Of a DNA stretch of 64,000 nt, positions 24,991 through 37,275 are shown in pieces; the stretch's first letter is position 1; each line of letters starts with the position of its first letter. A model generated the notes under the pieces. That model searched no databases. It had not been told where the DNA came from and worked only from the letters and a program-made list of their open reading frames with translations. A program made the translations under genes and the position numbers. This DNA is from Paguma larvata (Eukaryota; Chordata; Mammalia; Carnivora; Viverridae), in the NCBI GenBank assembly GCA_030068075.1, contig CM057830.1, forward strand, positions 21,112,247 to 21,176,246, written 5' to 3'.

Positions 24991-26276
24991 AACATATTAA
25001 ATTGGTTGTAAATGGGCAAAAAGTACATGGAGTACCTCTGTATTAGTTTTTACATCTGTAAGTCAATGTACAATTATTCCAAAGAAAAAAAGTTTAATCA
25101 GTGTTCTATATTCTTAACATAAGATTGGGTTAAATGCATGTTGACCCTGTATATACACAAATTAAAACATATTTCAAAAATAGCGCTTCTGAACATACCT
25201 TATTCTAGTGATGGCAGACCAGACATTTTAGGCCAAACATTCTGAGGAGAAAAGTGAAAATATGCAAAAATATAAGACATCCATTTGAAAATACCATAAA
25301 CCCAAATAAATAATCAAGCACTGAAAAGGCTAGATCTCGGGGAGCAGGAATGAATCAGATGAAATCTGAAAGGGTTTTAACCCTGAACAGTGTTGTCAAT
25401 GTTTCAAATATCCTGCCAACAGAGGCCCTATACCATACCCATGACATTTAATTCTGACAGAATGATAAAAACAACATTGTCTATGGCAATTTTCCCTTGG
25501 TCTCTACTTTAATGATCTCACTGACTAATTAGAGGCTAACTTCTTATAAAGGGCTCATAAGTATATTATTTCTCCTCATACCTTGTTTGTATTTTTATTT
25601 TTCCCTTCTCTTTTCTAAACTTGTTATCTGTAAGACTAACTTCTTATTCCATTATGAATTTTAAAATAAAAAGCAAAGAGAATATCTAACTTCTGATTCC
25701 ATTCTGTACTTGAAAACAAAAAAGTAAAGAATATATATTTCAAAAATCATTAGAAAGATGCCATTCTCATGTGATTAATTTTTGATATATATTCCAGGAC
25801 ACAGATATATTGCATATATACAGTGTAAAATTTTCAAAACAGCTGATAAATATATCTCTTCAGAAGTAATTGCGATGAGCAGTAAAGTGTGTATATAAAT
25901 AGATGTAAACAGACACTTATCTACATGAATAACATATTTACATAATTATACACATATCTGTAAGTAAATTATACTTAGTGTCTTTTTAATTAACAATATA
26001 TCTTGGTGATGCCTTCTTCAAGTATTTAACACGTACGTGATTAGTTGTAAAAGCTGCATGGCATCATAGTATAGACACCGCATAATTTACCAAAAAAAAC
26101 CTGTTTTGATTATTTTGTGTCCATACTTTAATGCACGTGTGTGAGTAGCTATGTCAGATACAGTTCTAAAAGGCCCACTACTCAGTAAATCTGTAAGGAA
26201 ATTCACAACTTTGTCAAAAACATAATACCTTCCAAAACTCATTACCATTTTGCATTCCCTCAATAACCTGGTATCA

Positions 26277-26814
26277 TAGTACTGCTAGGAATATACCTAA
26301 GAGATACAGGAGTGCTCATACATAGAGACACGTGAACCCCAATGTTTATAACAGCACTATCAACAATAGCCAAATCATGGAAAGAGACTAAGTGTCCATC
26401 AACTGATGAATGGATAAAGAAGATGTGGTGTATATATACAATGGACTACTACGTGGCAATGAGAAAATGAAATCTGGCCATGTGTGGCAACATGGATGGA
26501 ACTGAAAGGTATTATGCTGAGTGAAATAAGTCAGTCAGAGAAAGACAGATACCATATGTTTCAATGCATAGGTGGACTTTGCAAGACTTAACAGAAAACT
26601 AGGGAGGGGAGGGGAAGAGGGGAAAGAAAAAAAAGCACAGAGAGGGATGGAGACAAAAACATAAAAGACTCTTAAATACTAAGTACAAACCGAAGGTTGA
26701 GGGAGGTATGGAAGGGGGGAGAGTGGGTGACCGGCACTGAGCAGGACATGGGTTGGGATGAGCACTGGGTGTTGTATTGAAACCAATTTGACAATAAAAA
26801 GTTAAAAAAAAAAA
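26277..26814 (+). mobile_element. 5'-truncated carnivore L1 3' end
   Basis: Last ORF2 codons (GGAATATACCTAAGAGATACAGG), 3'UTR with a GGGGAGGGG tract, ACAATAAAAAGTT and a short A-tail. An exact 9-bp TSD CTGGTATCA lies at 26268-26276 and 26815-26823. The same site is unoccupied in units 4 and 5 (near 32700 and 40268). Very close to the 3' end of the 15494-22398 L1. Confidence 0.95.
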
Positions 26815-27505
26815 CTGGTATCAAAATTTTAAAAAGGTACCTTATTATTGATTATTTACACTGAATATTAAGCATATTTAAGATGGTAATTACCCATATA
26901 TATTTATTACTAATATATTCTTTGATACACATTTTAATCTCATTTGGCATAGTTTATCATTTCATAATCATTAACAAAATTATATACCAAAAATATATAT
27001 ATACACACATGTACATAATTACACATAAATTCTTATTGCTGTCAATTATGTTCTATATATTGCTTGATACAAATTGATTCTGCTGTATATTATATTTACT
27101 ATAGAATTCATTTTACCTGTAAAATATGTTGTATATAAGTATGGTAGATATAAAGTAAACTATTTCTGTATTTAAGACAAGTGTCAATCCATTATTTGTT
27201 ATCAAGACACCTCACCTGGTCTCACACACTATCACATCCAGATCAACATTAGCATCAAACCAGATATAATAATTTAAATGTCCTGGATACTGTATTTATA
27301 AATGTAGTGAAATTACTTTTATTTGTATACAAATAATACAGATATATTTATATATTAAGAAAGAATGGGTTCTTTTTTGATTATAGTATTTTTCTGCAGC
27401 TTTTTTGGGCTGTTATTGATCAAAAGTTAACCTTTTTACATAAATGGAATCAATTTTTAATAACAATTAGTGATGTTTTAGAAATATTTCATTAGTAAAC
27501 TATAT

Positions 27506-27765
27506 GTATATATGTATATATATTTTTTAATTTAAATTCAAGTTAGTTAACATACAGTGTAGTCTTGGCTTCAGGAGTAGAACCCAGTGATACATCTCTT
27601 ATATATGATACCCAGTGCTCATTCCAAAATGTGCCCTCTTTAATGTCTATTATCCACTTAGCCCTTCCCCCCACCTGCCTCCCCTCCAGCAACCCTCATT
27701 TGTTCTCTGTATTTAAGAGTCTCTTATGGTTTGCCTCTCTCTCTGTTTTTATCATTTTTATCATC
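27506..27765 (-). mobile_element. L1 3'-end fragment, antisense
   Basis: Reverse complement of an L1 3'UTR: T-rich start, ATACCCAGTGCTCATTCC, C-rich tract, AGAGTCTCTTATGG. TSD AGTAAACTAYAT at 27494-27505 and 27766-27777. Confidence 0.88.
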
Positions 27766-28088
27766 AGTAAACTACATATTTGACAGTTATATAAGATGCA
27801 AAGCATTTTTAGTATATTAAACAAATATATATCCACCAAAAACTTCAAAGACATAAATATTACCTATCTAGGAATTAGTTAAATGTTGACTGCCTTCTCC
27901 ACACAAACCATGAATAATCAGTGAAAAATGGAGCGTCTTTTCAATGAGTGTAAAGATAGAACTTTCGACCCCAAATTTTCTATTCAATAAAATCACCCTT
28001 CTAAACTGAAAGTGAAATAAAAAACATCCAGATAAGCCAACTTGAGACAGTTTTCTCCTGGCTAAATGTAATACAAATCATGCTTCAG

Positions 28089-28508
28089 GAATGTATTAGT
28101 TTCCTAGGATTGTCATAATAAAATATCATAAACTAGACTGTTTGAAAAAAATAGAAATGTATTGTCTCACAGCTCTTGAGGCCAGAAATCTGGTATCAAG
28201 CTGTAGGCAGGAACACGTACCTTCTAAAATCTGTAGGAGAATCCTTCCTGGCCTCTTCCCAGCAATCTCTGGCATTCCTTTGTACATACATTACTCCAAA
28301 TACTCCACCTTCACGTGGCATTCTCCCTGAGCATATCTTCACAGTCTTCCCTCCATGCACATCTGTGTTTATATATAAATTCATCCGCCCCTCTCCTGTA
28401 AGGGACAACAGTCACACTCTATTAGGGGCTATCCTAATGACTTCATCTTAAATTGACAAAATCCACCAAGACCCTATTTCCAAATAAAGTCACATTCTGA
28501 GATATTGG
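28089..28508 (-). mobile_element. MLT1-class MaLR LTR, antisense
   Basis: Reading inward, TTAGTTTCCTAGGATTG, the TTGTCTCACAGCTCTTGAGG segment and ACCCTATTTCCAAATAAAG match the antisense of MLT1-type LTRs (ERVL-MaLR). It sits inside the ORF1/inter-ORF part of unit 4. The neighbouring words on both sides (CATGCTTCAGG and ACTTGTTTGGGTGGCCGAAAGG) continue the unit as seen in units 2 and 6. Subfamily not resolved. Confidence 0.8.
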
Positions 28509-31500
28509 AAATGAGAGGACTTGTTTGGGTGGCCGAAAGGAAAGGATACCTAATGGAAACTAAGAACAACAGGGCTACAAGAAGGCGTGAAGAACACTGC
28601 GGAGGGAAAAGAAATGGATAAACATAAAGGACTAGTGTTTTCTATTACTTTTGAGAGATATTTGACTTTTTTGACATCTGACCCTTTAAAGCAAAAAAAA
28701 AAAAATGATAAATGACATTACTAATAGAAACTGTAGGAAAAAAACACAAAGCAAAGATAGCATATGTAACATTATAGTATAGTGAGGTTATATTTACAGA
28801 AGTGATACTACGTACTTCTATGGAGATGGAAAGGGAAGAATTTAAATATAAACCCCTTGAGCAAGCACTAAACGTAACACAAAAATGTATAGATAATATT
28901 CTAGTTACTATTACTAAATAACCAGTTACACTGGATAATTGCCACAAAAATTATTTTCTCCCATATACTCTCTATTTTCTTGCCTGTTTTTCCACTAGTC
29001 TCTCCCCGAATATTTAGTAGATCACCTGTACTTAGCACATGCTTAAAATTGAAGAAATATTAATGAGAAAATGAAATAATCTCAGCAAAAGGAATTAAGC
29101 AGGTGACAGTAAAAATTAAAATAAATAAAAAAGAATCCACTACTTGTAAAGATTATTTGACTAAAAAAAAAGTTGGATATTTGTTTCCCAGAAGATGCAG
29201 ATATACTTTCTTCCCCAAATACAACTAAAAATCCTTGACGGTACACATAAAACAAACATAAAAATACTCTGAAAGGTAGAAAGACTCGTGAAAATGGACT
29301 AGGAATCTCCAAAGCCAAGGAACAACACTATAGTGGTTTCCGTGTTTTCCTTTGTATGTTGTATTTTTTTTTCTTACCTCATATATCCCCAACCTGGATT
29401 GAAAAAATCAGGCAACCTGAAAATGCCAAAGGATGAAGACAAATAAGGCTTGAACAAAGCCTACTTTCTCTAGACAAAGGACCAGGAAGGATTCAGGCAA
29501 ACAAGACAAAATGTGTGTAGACAATACAAGTTCTATGCCAAATACCAGCCTCATCCACCGCAGCTGAGGCCCAGGGGGAAACCTAGATGGTCACCATTAC
29601 CAGGCTGAAAAAACGCACCCCAAACTGTCCCTCCCCATAGTGATCTATTTTTTTCTACTTACGTACATGACATTCCTGAGAAAAAAGAAGTAGAACTTGG
29701 TTACAGCCATGCAATTTAGATAGACACTGAGATACCACCACACATTTACTAGAAGGGATACAACACAAAAGCACGAGCATAAGAAATGCTGGTAAGGATG
29801 CAGTGCAACGGAGACTCTCATATACTGCTGGCAGGATGGACAATGGTACTATCAAGCTGCAAACTCTAAGACATAGTCTAAATCCATTAAAGTACACCTA
29901 TTATGTGATCTAGGCATACCATGCCTCCATGTTCACCCAAGAAAAATAAAAATGTATGTCCACACTAAAACTTATACAATAATGTACACACCATGGGAAA
30001 GAATGCAGATATGAGCAGAAAGAGGAAGAGAAAATGCAAAGTTGTACAAGGAAACATGAGTGAAGGGATGCATATGCACAGTATTTTGATTCTGGTGATA
30101 ATTTAGCAAATATATATACAAACGTCAAGACTTATATTGTTCAATTCAAATTTGCAAAGTTTATTTAATCTCAATTTTATTTTCATGAAGCTGTTACAAA
30201 GTGTAAGATACAACAATATGTGGGGCTAAAGGAACATTTATAGTGATAAATCTCAAAATCCAGAAATTTGTGATAAAGAAATACATCTCAAAATAGTGAG
30301 GGAAAATTTGTAATTCAATAACAAACCAACAGAAATGAAACAATAAAATTGAAGTCTGCGGGTGATAATAAAATAAATAGAGAAGATTTTTTAAAAAGTT
30401 TTGGACATTCCATTCCAGCTGGAATTATTAAGGGGAAAAAAAAGATGAAGAAGCATCAGCATATATTCAATATCAGCAATGCAAAAAGGAAATTCTCATG
30501 CCATTTCTTAGTTACACTTATAATTATATAAACAACTTTATCCTAAAAAGTTTGATGCAAGAAAAGAGAGAATACCAAGGAAACATACCCTAATAAACAA
30601 TAAAACTTAGAAAATATCAATTGTCTTTTATCGTGCAAATAAACTGGGTCTATAATCAACTATCTTCCCATAAATGAATACTGCACGCTGGCGCCTGAAG
30701 TCACGAACTTTCCCATATAATGGAAAAAAAAGAAATACCAAGCCTTTCCAAATGATAGAAGTAGTAAAAATGTTACCAAGCATTACCAAAATGCTTTATA
30801 AGACCCCTATAAACTTTACACCAAAATGATAAGGAACATAAAAAGAAAATCTACAGTATATATCCCTCATCAAATCACCAAAGTTCCCAATTCCCTTAAA
30901 AAACATAACTTACAATTCAACGAACAAAAACCAAAGGTACTTTAACTGTAATAACCCATGCACATACCGCGTTTAAACCAAGAATGAACTCTAGTGAGAG
31001 AAAAATATCAGAATCAAACAACTATCACCAAAAAAAGGGAAAATCATACTACACAATAAAAGCAATATAAACCAAATTTACCAACAAGTCACGATTTTTA
31101 AAAAAGCTTAAAAACTGCAGCAAATACCATCCCCAGTGATAAAATACTGAAAATCTCCCTCTCAGATAATGCACTGAAATTAAACAGCAAATTTATCAAG
31201 AGTTTTAGATTCCATACAGTTAGGTATTAATATATTCTTCTCAGAACAGAAATTGTTACTAACCTTTTTATATACATCATAAGATATGGCACAAAAACCC
31301 TTCAGAAGGTTGTAACTTTAAGGCTTTTTTTTCATATACTGATCAGATAAAACTCGAGGAGATTTTAATCCTTATTGTTGTCATCTTTTTACTTCCATTA
31401 TGGTAACAGTGACCCAAAAATGTAAGATAAACTTTACTATACACAACATGTAATTCTAGTAGAACTATAAAAAGATCATTATTTATAACTGATTTCCTAA

Positions 31501-31729
31501 TGATCCCTCTTTAATGACGTTAGTAAGAGTTCAACTTCACAAATTAAATTATTTTTCCTCAGGTGTTCTATTTTTATTCCTTTTTACTTTCTCTTTTCTA
31601 AATCTTTCTTCCTAATGTCTTCTCATTCCATACTACTTCAACATAAGAAAGTGTAGATCCTTTAAAAATGATTACTAATATGTTATCAGAAAGCATTTTT
31701 TTACTTAAATCTTTAATTACACACATTAC

Positions 31730-32085
31730 CTCAGTCCTTTCAGGCTGCTATAACAAAATACCATAGACTAAGTAGCTTATAAACAATGGAAATTTATTTC
31801 TTTAAGTTCTGGAGGCTGTGAATTCTACATCAAGACACCAACAGATTCAGTGTATGGTGAGAGCCCGTTGTTCTGATTCATAGATGATCATTTTCTCCCT
31901 ATAACATCACATGGATGAGAAGGTGAAGGAGCTCTCTGGGGCATCTGCTTATAAGCACGAGTCCTATTCATGAGGGCTCCACCGCCATAACCTAATCACC
32001 TCCCAAAGGCCCCACTTCCTAATACCATCACCCTGGGGGTTAGGTTTCATCATATGAATACTGGGGGACACAAGCATTCAGTCAG
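31730..32085 (-). mobile_element. MLT1A-like MaLR LTR, antisense
   Basis: GGCTGCTATAACAAAATACC, AGTTCTGGAGGCTG, CATGAGGGCTCCACC and CACTTCCTAATACCATCACC in order are the antisense of an MLT1A-type LTR. It interrupts the non-L1 part of unit 4; units 3 and 5 read through at the equivalent point (near 25800 and 39835). Confidence 0.85.
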
Positions 32086-32404
32086 TATGTATGGTATATA
32101 TACAATGTAAGATTTTCAAAAAAAATAATGATACATAACCCTTTCCAGAAGTAACTGTAATTAGCTGAGAACTGTGTATATAAACAGATGTAAATATATA
32201 CACATATTAACATGAATATATTTATATAACTGTACACATATTTGCATATAATTTACCATGTGATTTCATTATTAGCAATATACCTTAAAGAGGTCTTTTG
32301 TAACATCTAACTAATATGTAATAACATATACATCTAATTGTAAAAACTGAATAGTATTCATAGTACACACACACAGCATAATTTACCAAAAAAATAGCTA
32401 ATTT

Positions 32405-32534
32405 AGGGGCATCTAGGTGGCTTAATCGGTTATCCATCCGACTCTTAATCTCAGCTCAGGTCTTGATCTCAGGGTCGTGAATTCAAGGCCAGCACTGGGC
32501 TCCACGCTGGGCATGGAGCCTACTTAAAAAAAAA
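32405..32534 (+). mobile_element. Old carnivore SINE without TC tract
   Basis: tRNA-like head (GGGGCATCTAGGTGGCTTAA), then a body ending GGGCATGGAGCCTACTTAAAAAAAAA. It is the simpler, older carnivore SINE form, and is diverged. Confidence 0.85.
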
Positions 32535-33364
32535 TTACCTGTTTTGACTGCATCCATACTTTAATGCATATGTGTGAGTACCTGTATATGATATAGACAT
32601 AGGAGGCAAATACTATGTAAACTGTATTAAATATGTAATTGTGCAAAAAAATACCAAAGTATTTTCTAAAAACCCAGTTTTTATACTCCTTCAGCAACTT
32701 GGAATCGAGATAAAAAATAATGTACTTATTAATTCCACTTTTTGAGTACTTTTATCATTTCCTAATTACTGGACTACCAACATTTTTATCTATTAAGACC
32801 ATAGGTAGATACAGAGACAGAGAGATACACAAACACTCATTGCTTTCATTTATGTTCTTTATATTGCACGGTACCTAATTAATGATGATATGTATTATGT
32901 TTATATAAATCATTTTGCATGTCAAATATATGTTGCCAAAACAGAATGGTGTTTTGTATTATAGGAAATAATAATATATTAATATCAAAAGTAAGGAAAT
33001 AAAATTCTCAAGGAATACTAATTCCTTGAAAAGCCACCTAAAATAACACAAAAATATATAGGTTATAGTGTATTAATATGTAACAAATTACCACAAAACT
33101 TAACTTCTATAATGTACTCCATATTAACTTATCTGTTTTCCCACAAGGCTGTCTCTCAATAATGTAATTACAGCACATGGCCCACACCTGGCACGTGCTG
33201 AGAACTGAAGACAGATTTTTGGAATAAATGAGATAACTGGACTAGAAAAAGTTAAGCAAATGACAGAAAAGTGAAATCTACTGCTTATGTAGATCACTGA
33301 GTAAAAAAAAAACTTCTGGGAATCTGCTTCTAAGGAGGTTCCCCTATTTCTCCTAAGTACAACC

Positions 33365-33727
33365 CCATAATGTGGTGGTGGGAATTAAATGAGATAATGT
33401 ATCTCAAGTGCTTGAGCTGCACACCACGGCAGCTCAATGGAGAGCATCTATCGTTAATATCACAGAAATTCCTTGAAGGCAGACCCAAAGCCCTACACTG
33501 TTGGCCTCAGCCTCAGAAAAAGAGTATGATCCAAACACTTCGTCCTCCTTCTCAAAAGCTGTATGGATGTCTCTTCTCGGCTGTGCCCAACTGGAACAAA
33601 TCAAATCTAATCTGGACCATTTACTGTTTGGCACCATTTTTAAAACTAATCTCATCAGTTTTTATTTTATTTTTCTAGTTTATCCAAACAAGCCATTTTT
33701 AGAGGTTAGTGACTTTAAGCCAGAGCT
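33365..33727 (+). other. Unit-5-only insert of unknown origin
   Basis: It interrupts the L1M 5'UTR-like module: units 3 and 4 run on without it. The first about 70 bp look like a MIR 3' end (GGAATTAAATGAGATAATGTATCTCAAGTGC). The rest has overlapping open frames of 102 codons (33370-33678) and 79 codons (33501-33740) that I do not recognise. It could be an interspersed repeat, a transduced sequence or a pseudogene scrap. Confidence 0.4.
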
Positions 33728-34317
33728 GCCAATAAAATAGACTTAACTTGAAAACAACAGGATCCTTCTGAAGAAGGGACCTCAGGATCCAAGGAACAAC
33801 ACAACAGTTGCCTCCCTTTCTTTTTTTCCTTCCTGTTTTGTTTTGGTTTGGTTTTGCTTACGCATTGCAATGCTAGAGCTGATAAAATCTAGCATCCTGG
33901 AAATTCCAAAAGGGTCAGATACAAGAAGCCCCAACAAAAACCTCCTTTTTATAGACTAAGAGCTAGGAAAGGCACAACCTAACAGGACAAAAAACTTTTA
34001 ATCAGCAGCCTCTCAACTACAGCCAAACACCTCCTTATCCAGGTCAGCAAATGCCCAATGGGAAGCCTAGATTTCCACCCTCACCAGGCTATAAGGAATC
34101 ACTGCAAAATGACCTCCAGTGTTGTCAGAGATGGTTCAGTAGACAGTGGAGACTTTCATCCTTGATGGATGAGGAAGATCACTCCCTGAACAGTGGTTTA
34201 ACAAATAGCATGTGAAGAGCCTCGACTTCAACCTGCCTGAGCCTGTGAAGTAATGAAGTACCTCTCCTCTCCTTGCTGGGGTGGTGACAGAAGACACTTG
34301 GTAGAGACTGACTGCTA

Positions 34318-34835
34318 TGGACTGAATTGTGTCCTCTCAAAATTCTTATGTTGAATCCCTAACCCCCACTGTGATGGTACTTGGAGATAAGGCCTTTGGG
34401 AGACAATTAGGTTTAGATGAGGTTACGAGGGTGAGGTCCTCATATTAGTGCCCTTATAGAAGACACCAGAGAGGGAGAACTCTCTCTGCTGTGGTCTCCC
34501 TGCCCCTCTTCCCCCTCTCCTTCTCCCTTTCTCTCCCTCTCTCCATTCCTCCCTCCCCCGCCCTCCTTTTCTTTTCCTCCCTCTCCTTCTCCCTCCTTCC
34601 TTCTCTCCCCTCTTTCTCTCCCCCCATCTGTCTCTCTGTCTCTTAGCCATGTGAGGACACAGTGAGAAGGCAGCCATCTGAAAGCCAAGAAGAGACTTCT
34701 CACCAGAACCCAATCATGCTGGCACCCTAATGTTGGACTTCCAGCCTCCGGGACTGTGAGAAAGTAAATTTCTGTTGTTTAAGCCACCTAGCCGATGGGA
34801 TTCTGTTACAGGAGTTCAAGTTGGCCAAAACAATA
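34318..34835 (+). mobile_element. MLT1A-like MaLR LTR with pyrimidine-tract expansion
   Basis: GCTATGGACTGAATTGTGTC, CTAACCCCCACTGTGATGG, TAGCCATGTGAGGACACAG, GACTTCCAGCCTCCGGGACTG and AAATTTCTGTTGTTTAAGCC occur in MLT1A order. The middle is displaced by a C/T-rich tract (about 34480-34645). It is inserted in sense orientation only in unit 5. Confidence 0.88.
34480..34645. repeat. Polypyrimidine (CT-rich) tract
   Basis: About 165 bp almost free of purines on the plus strand, probably an expansion of the short CT run in the MLT1A LTR. It produces the Arg/Gly/Glu-rich open frames on the minus strand, which are not genes. Confidence 0.9.
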
Positions 34836-34849
34836 ACTTTCATCAAAGC

Positions 34850-36600
34850 CAAGAGGAAGGCAGAAAAAGGAAAACAGAAACATAGAACAAACAAAACAGA
34901 AACGGCAGACTTAAGCTATAGCATATAGATAATAACACAAATGTAAATGGGATGCATACATGAATTAAAAGACAGACATTGGTAGAGTGGATTAAAAAAT
35001 CATGACTCAACTATTTGTTGTCTACAATAAACTCATTATTTTAAATATAACAATAAAGGCAGCCTAAAAGTAAAAAGATGGATAAATATGCATGTTGGTA
35101 ATAATCAAAGCATGCAAAAATGGTTATATTGACACCAGATAAAGTAAAATTCAGAACCAATGTAATTCTCAGAGACAGAAAAGAACTTTATATAATGATC
35201 AAAAGGTCAATCCGGTAAGAGGACATAGAATTCCTAAATGTGTATATTCCAAATAATCTTTCTGAAAAATATGTAAATATAAACTGATGAACATGAAAGG
35301 AGATATATAAGATATATAATTATAACTGGGAATTTCAAGTGCCCTTTTGCAACAACTATAGAAAACAATTATAGAATCAGCAATAATAAAAAAAAAGATC
35401 TCAATACCACCATCAACCAAGAATATCTAATGAAAATTAATAGAACCAGCCCCTCAACAGCTGCAAAGCCATGAAACATGCACCGAAGTGGACCATATAC
35501 TGGGACATAATATATCCAAAAAAAAACCCAAACAGACTAATATCCCCTGAATACAGTCACAAAATCCTTAATAAAATATTACCAAATAGAATTCTGTCAT
35601 ACATAAAAAGATTACCTACATGACCAAGTGGTTTTAATTCCAGGATTATCAGGCTGGTTCAATATTTGAAAATCAAGCAATGTAGTCTACCATATTAATA
35701 AGCTAAAGAAAAAACATAACATGACCTCATCTATCTATGAAGAAAAACAAAAACTAAATTCAACACCCATTCAGGATTTTAAAAAACCCACAGAAAAATA
35801 CAGAGGAAACCATTTTAATCTTTATACAGAACATCCACAAGAAACCAACAGATAACATTTTACTTAAGCCCTATACTGGTGAAAACCTGAATGCTCTGTC
35901 CCTAAGTTCAGGAACAGAGCAAGTATGTCTCGTTTCCCCACTGTTACTTAACATAGTACTGGAAAGTAAGTGAGGGATGTCAAGAAAAAAAAATAAAAAA
36001 TAAAAAATAATAAAAAGCATACAGATCTGAAAGGAAGAAATAAAAACTTCCACAAGTAATGAATGAGTTCATCAAGGACACAAGCTACTAGACAAAGATA
36101 CAAAATTAACTGTATTTTCATATACAAGCAATAAATATTTAAGAAACCATATTAAAACTACAGCAAAATTTATAATTGGTAAACAAAGTGAAATATTTGA
36201 AAGTAAATCAGATGAAACATGTAATGGCCTTCTATGCTAAAAAGTTTATGATGATGATAAAAAAAATCAAAGCAGATCTAAAGAAATGCAGAGACATGCC
36301 ATGTTCATGGATGGGAAGACTGAACATAGCGAGATTTCATTTCTCCTCAAATCAATATACTGGTTTAATACAATTCCTAACAAAATTATAAAAAGATATT
36401 TTTAAAGATATAGACAGGATGATTGTAGGATTTATACGGAGAGACAAAGGAACTATCTAGGATAGATAAAACAACTTTGAAAATGAAAAATAAAGTTGGC
36501 AGAATCACAATAGGCAACTTCAAAATGTATTGTAGCTACAGTAATCAAGAAAATGTGGCATTGGCAAATGGATAGACACTAAATCTATTTAACAGAAAGA
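34850..36600 (+). pseudogene. L1M ORF2 remnant, endonuclease through RT (unit 5)
   Basis: Colinear with old L1 ORF2. The endonuclease part has TAAATGGGATGCATACATGA-like and GAGTGGATTAAAAAATCATG words and CATATACTGGGACATAATAT. The RT part has GGTTTTAATTCCAGGATTATC, GGCTGGTTCAATATTTGAAA and AGTTCAGGAACAGAGCAAG. The stretch for the FADD catalytic core is lost near 35965-36010, where an A-rich run occurs. Full of stops. Confidence 0.75.
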
Positions 36601-36997
36601 GAACTATTTGTTCACAAACCAAACCACAATGAGATACTAGCACACACCCATTAGAAGGGCTGCAATGAAAACTAATGACCATAACAAGTCCAAGGATGTA
36701 GAGCACCTGTGACTCTCATACCTGCTATGCTAATAGGGAATAAAACAGTGCAATAAGGGTGCAAAACACTGACATTTTCTAAAATAAATGAAAGATACAC
36801 ATCAGGTAATGCATACATACCATTTTGTGGACGTTTATACATGAAAATAAAAATACACTTACAAATGTTTCTACAGTAACATAAACATCATGGGGCACAA
36901 TCAGGAAAGGGAAGTACAAAACTTCACAACAAAACTTGAGTGCAGTCATGGATATATACGTTATCTTGCTTTTGGTGATGGTTTCACAAATGCATAT

Positions 36998-37064
36998 TAT
37001 GCACATATGTATATATATATATGTATGTATATATATATACATAAATATACATACATACATGAAA
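36998..37064. repeat. (TA/TG/CA)n simple repeat
   Basis: Alternating purine-pyrimidine sequence (ATATGTATATATATATATG and so on) at the 3' end of the L1M remnant of unit 5. Confidence 0.85.
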
Positions 37065-37275
37065 AAATTGTTTAAAATTGTAAAACATATTTATATTCCA
37101 TTATACGCCAGTGAGCCTGTTACAGAGTGTAAAGTATACAAATATATATCTTAAAAGGACATTTATAACCAATAAATGCAAAATATACTCCTGAAAATTT
37201 ATGATTTGATAATATATCACAAGATTTTGTTTAAAAAGCAGTAATTTCATACCAAAAATGTACAGAATAAAATAT

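Larger units (their letters stand above)
15166..27765 (+). repeat. Array unit 3
   Basis: Order: ORF1 end (15166-15478, interrupted by the full-length L1), inter-ORF (22400-22700), L2-like end (23250-23440), L1M 5'UTR-like module (23480-24050), L1M ORF2 3' end and 3'UTR (24060-24990, the longest version in the array), then the landmark-B part (25370-27500). The ORF2-interior module seen in the other units is missing. About 5.1 kb remains after subtracting three L1 insertions. Confidence 0.65.
27766..33000 (+). repeat. Array unit 4
   Basis: Order: ORF1 end (27766-28088), inter-ORF (28509-28920), L2-like end (28930-29080), L1M 5'UTR-like module (29150-29640), L1M 3' end (29690-30180), ORF2 interior (30220-31260), then the non-L1 part (31270-33000). 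It is interrupted by two MLT1-class LTRs and a SINE. Confidence 0.7.

Noticed and set aside
34423..34713. Minus-strand frame rich in Arg, Gly, Glu and Lys (96 codons), and an overlapping 87-codon frame
   Set aside because: Translation of a polypyrimidine tract inside an MLT1A LTR; lack of stops is a composition effect.
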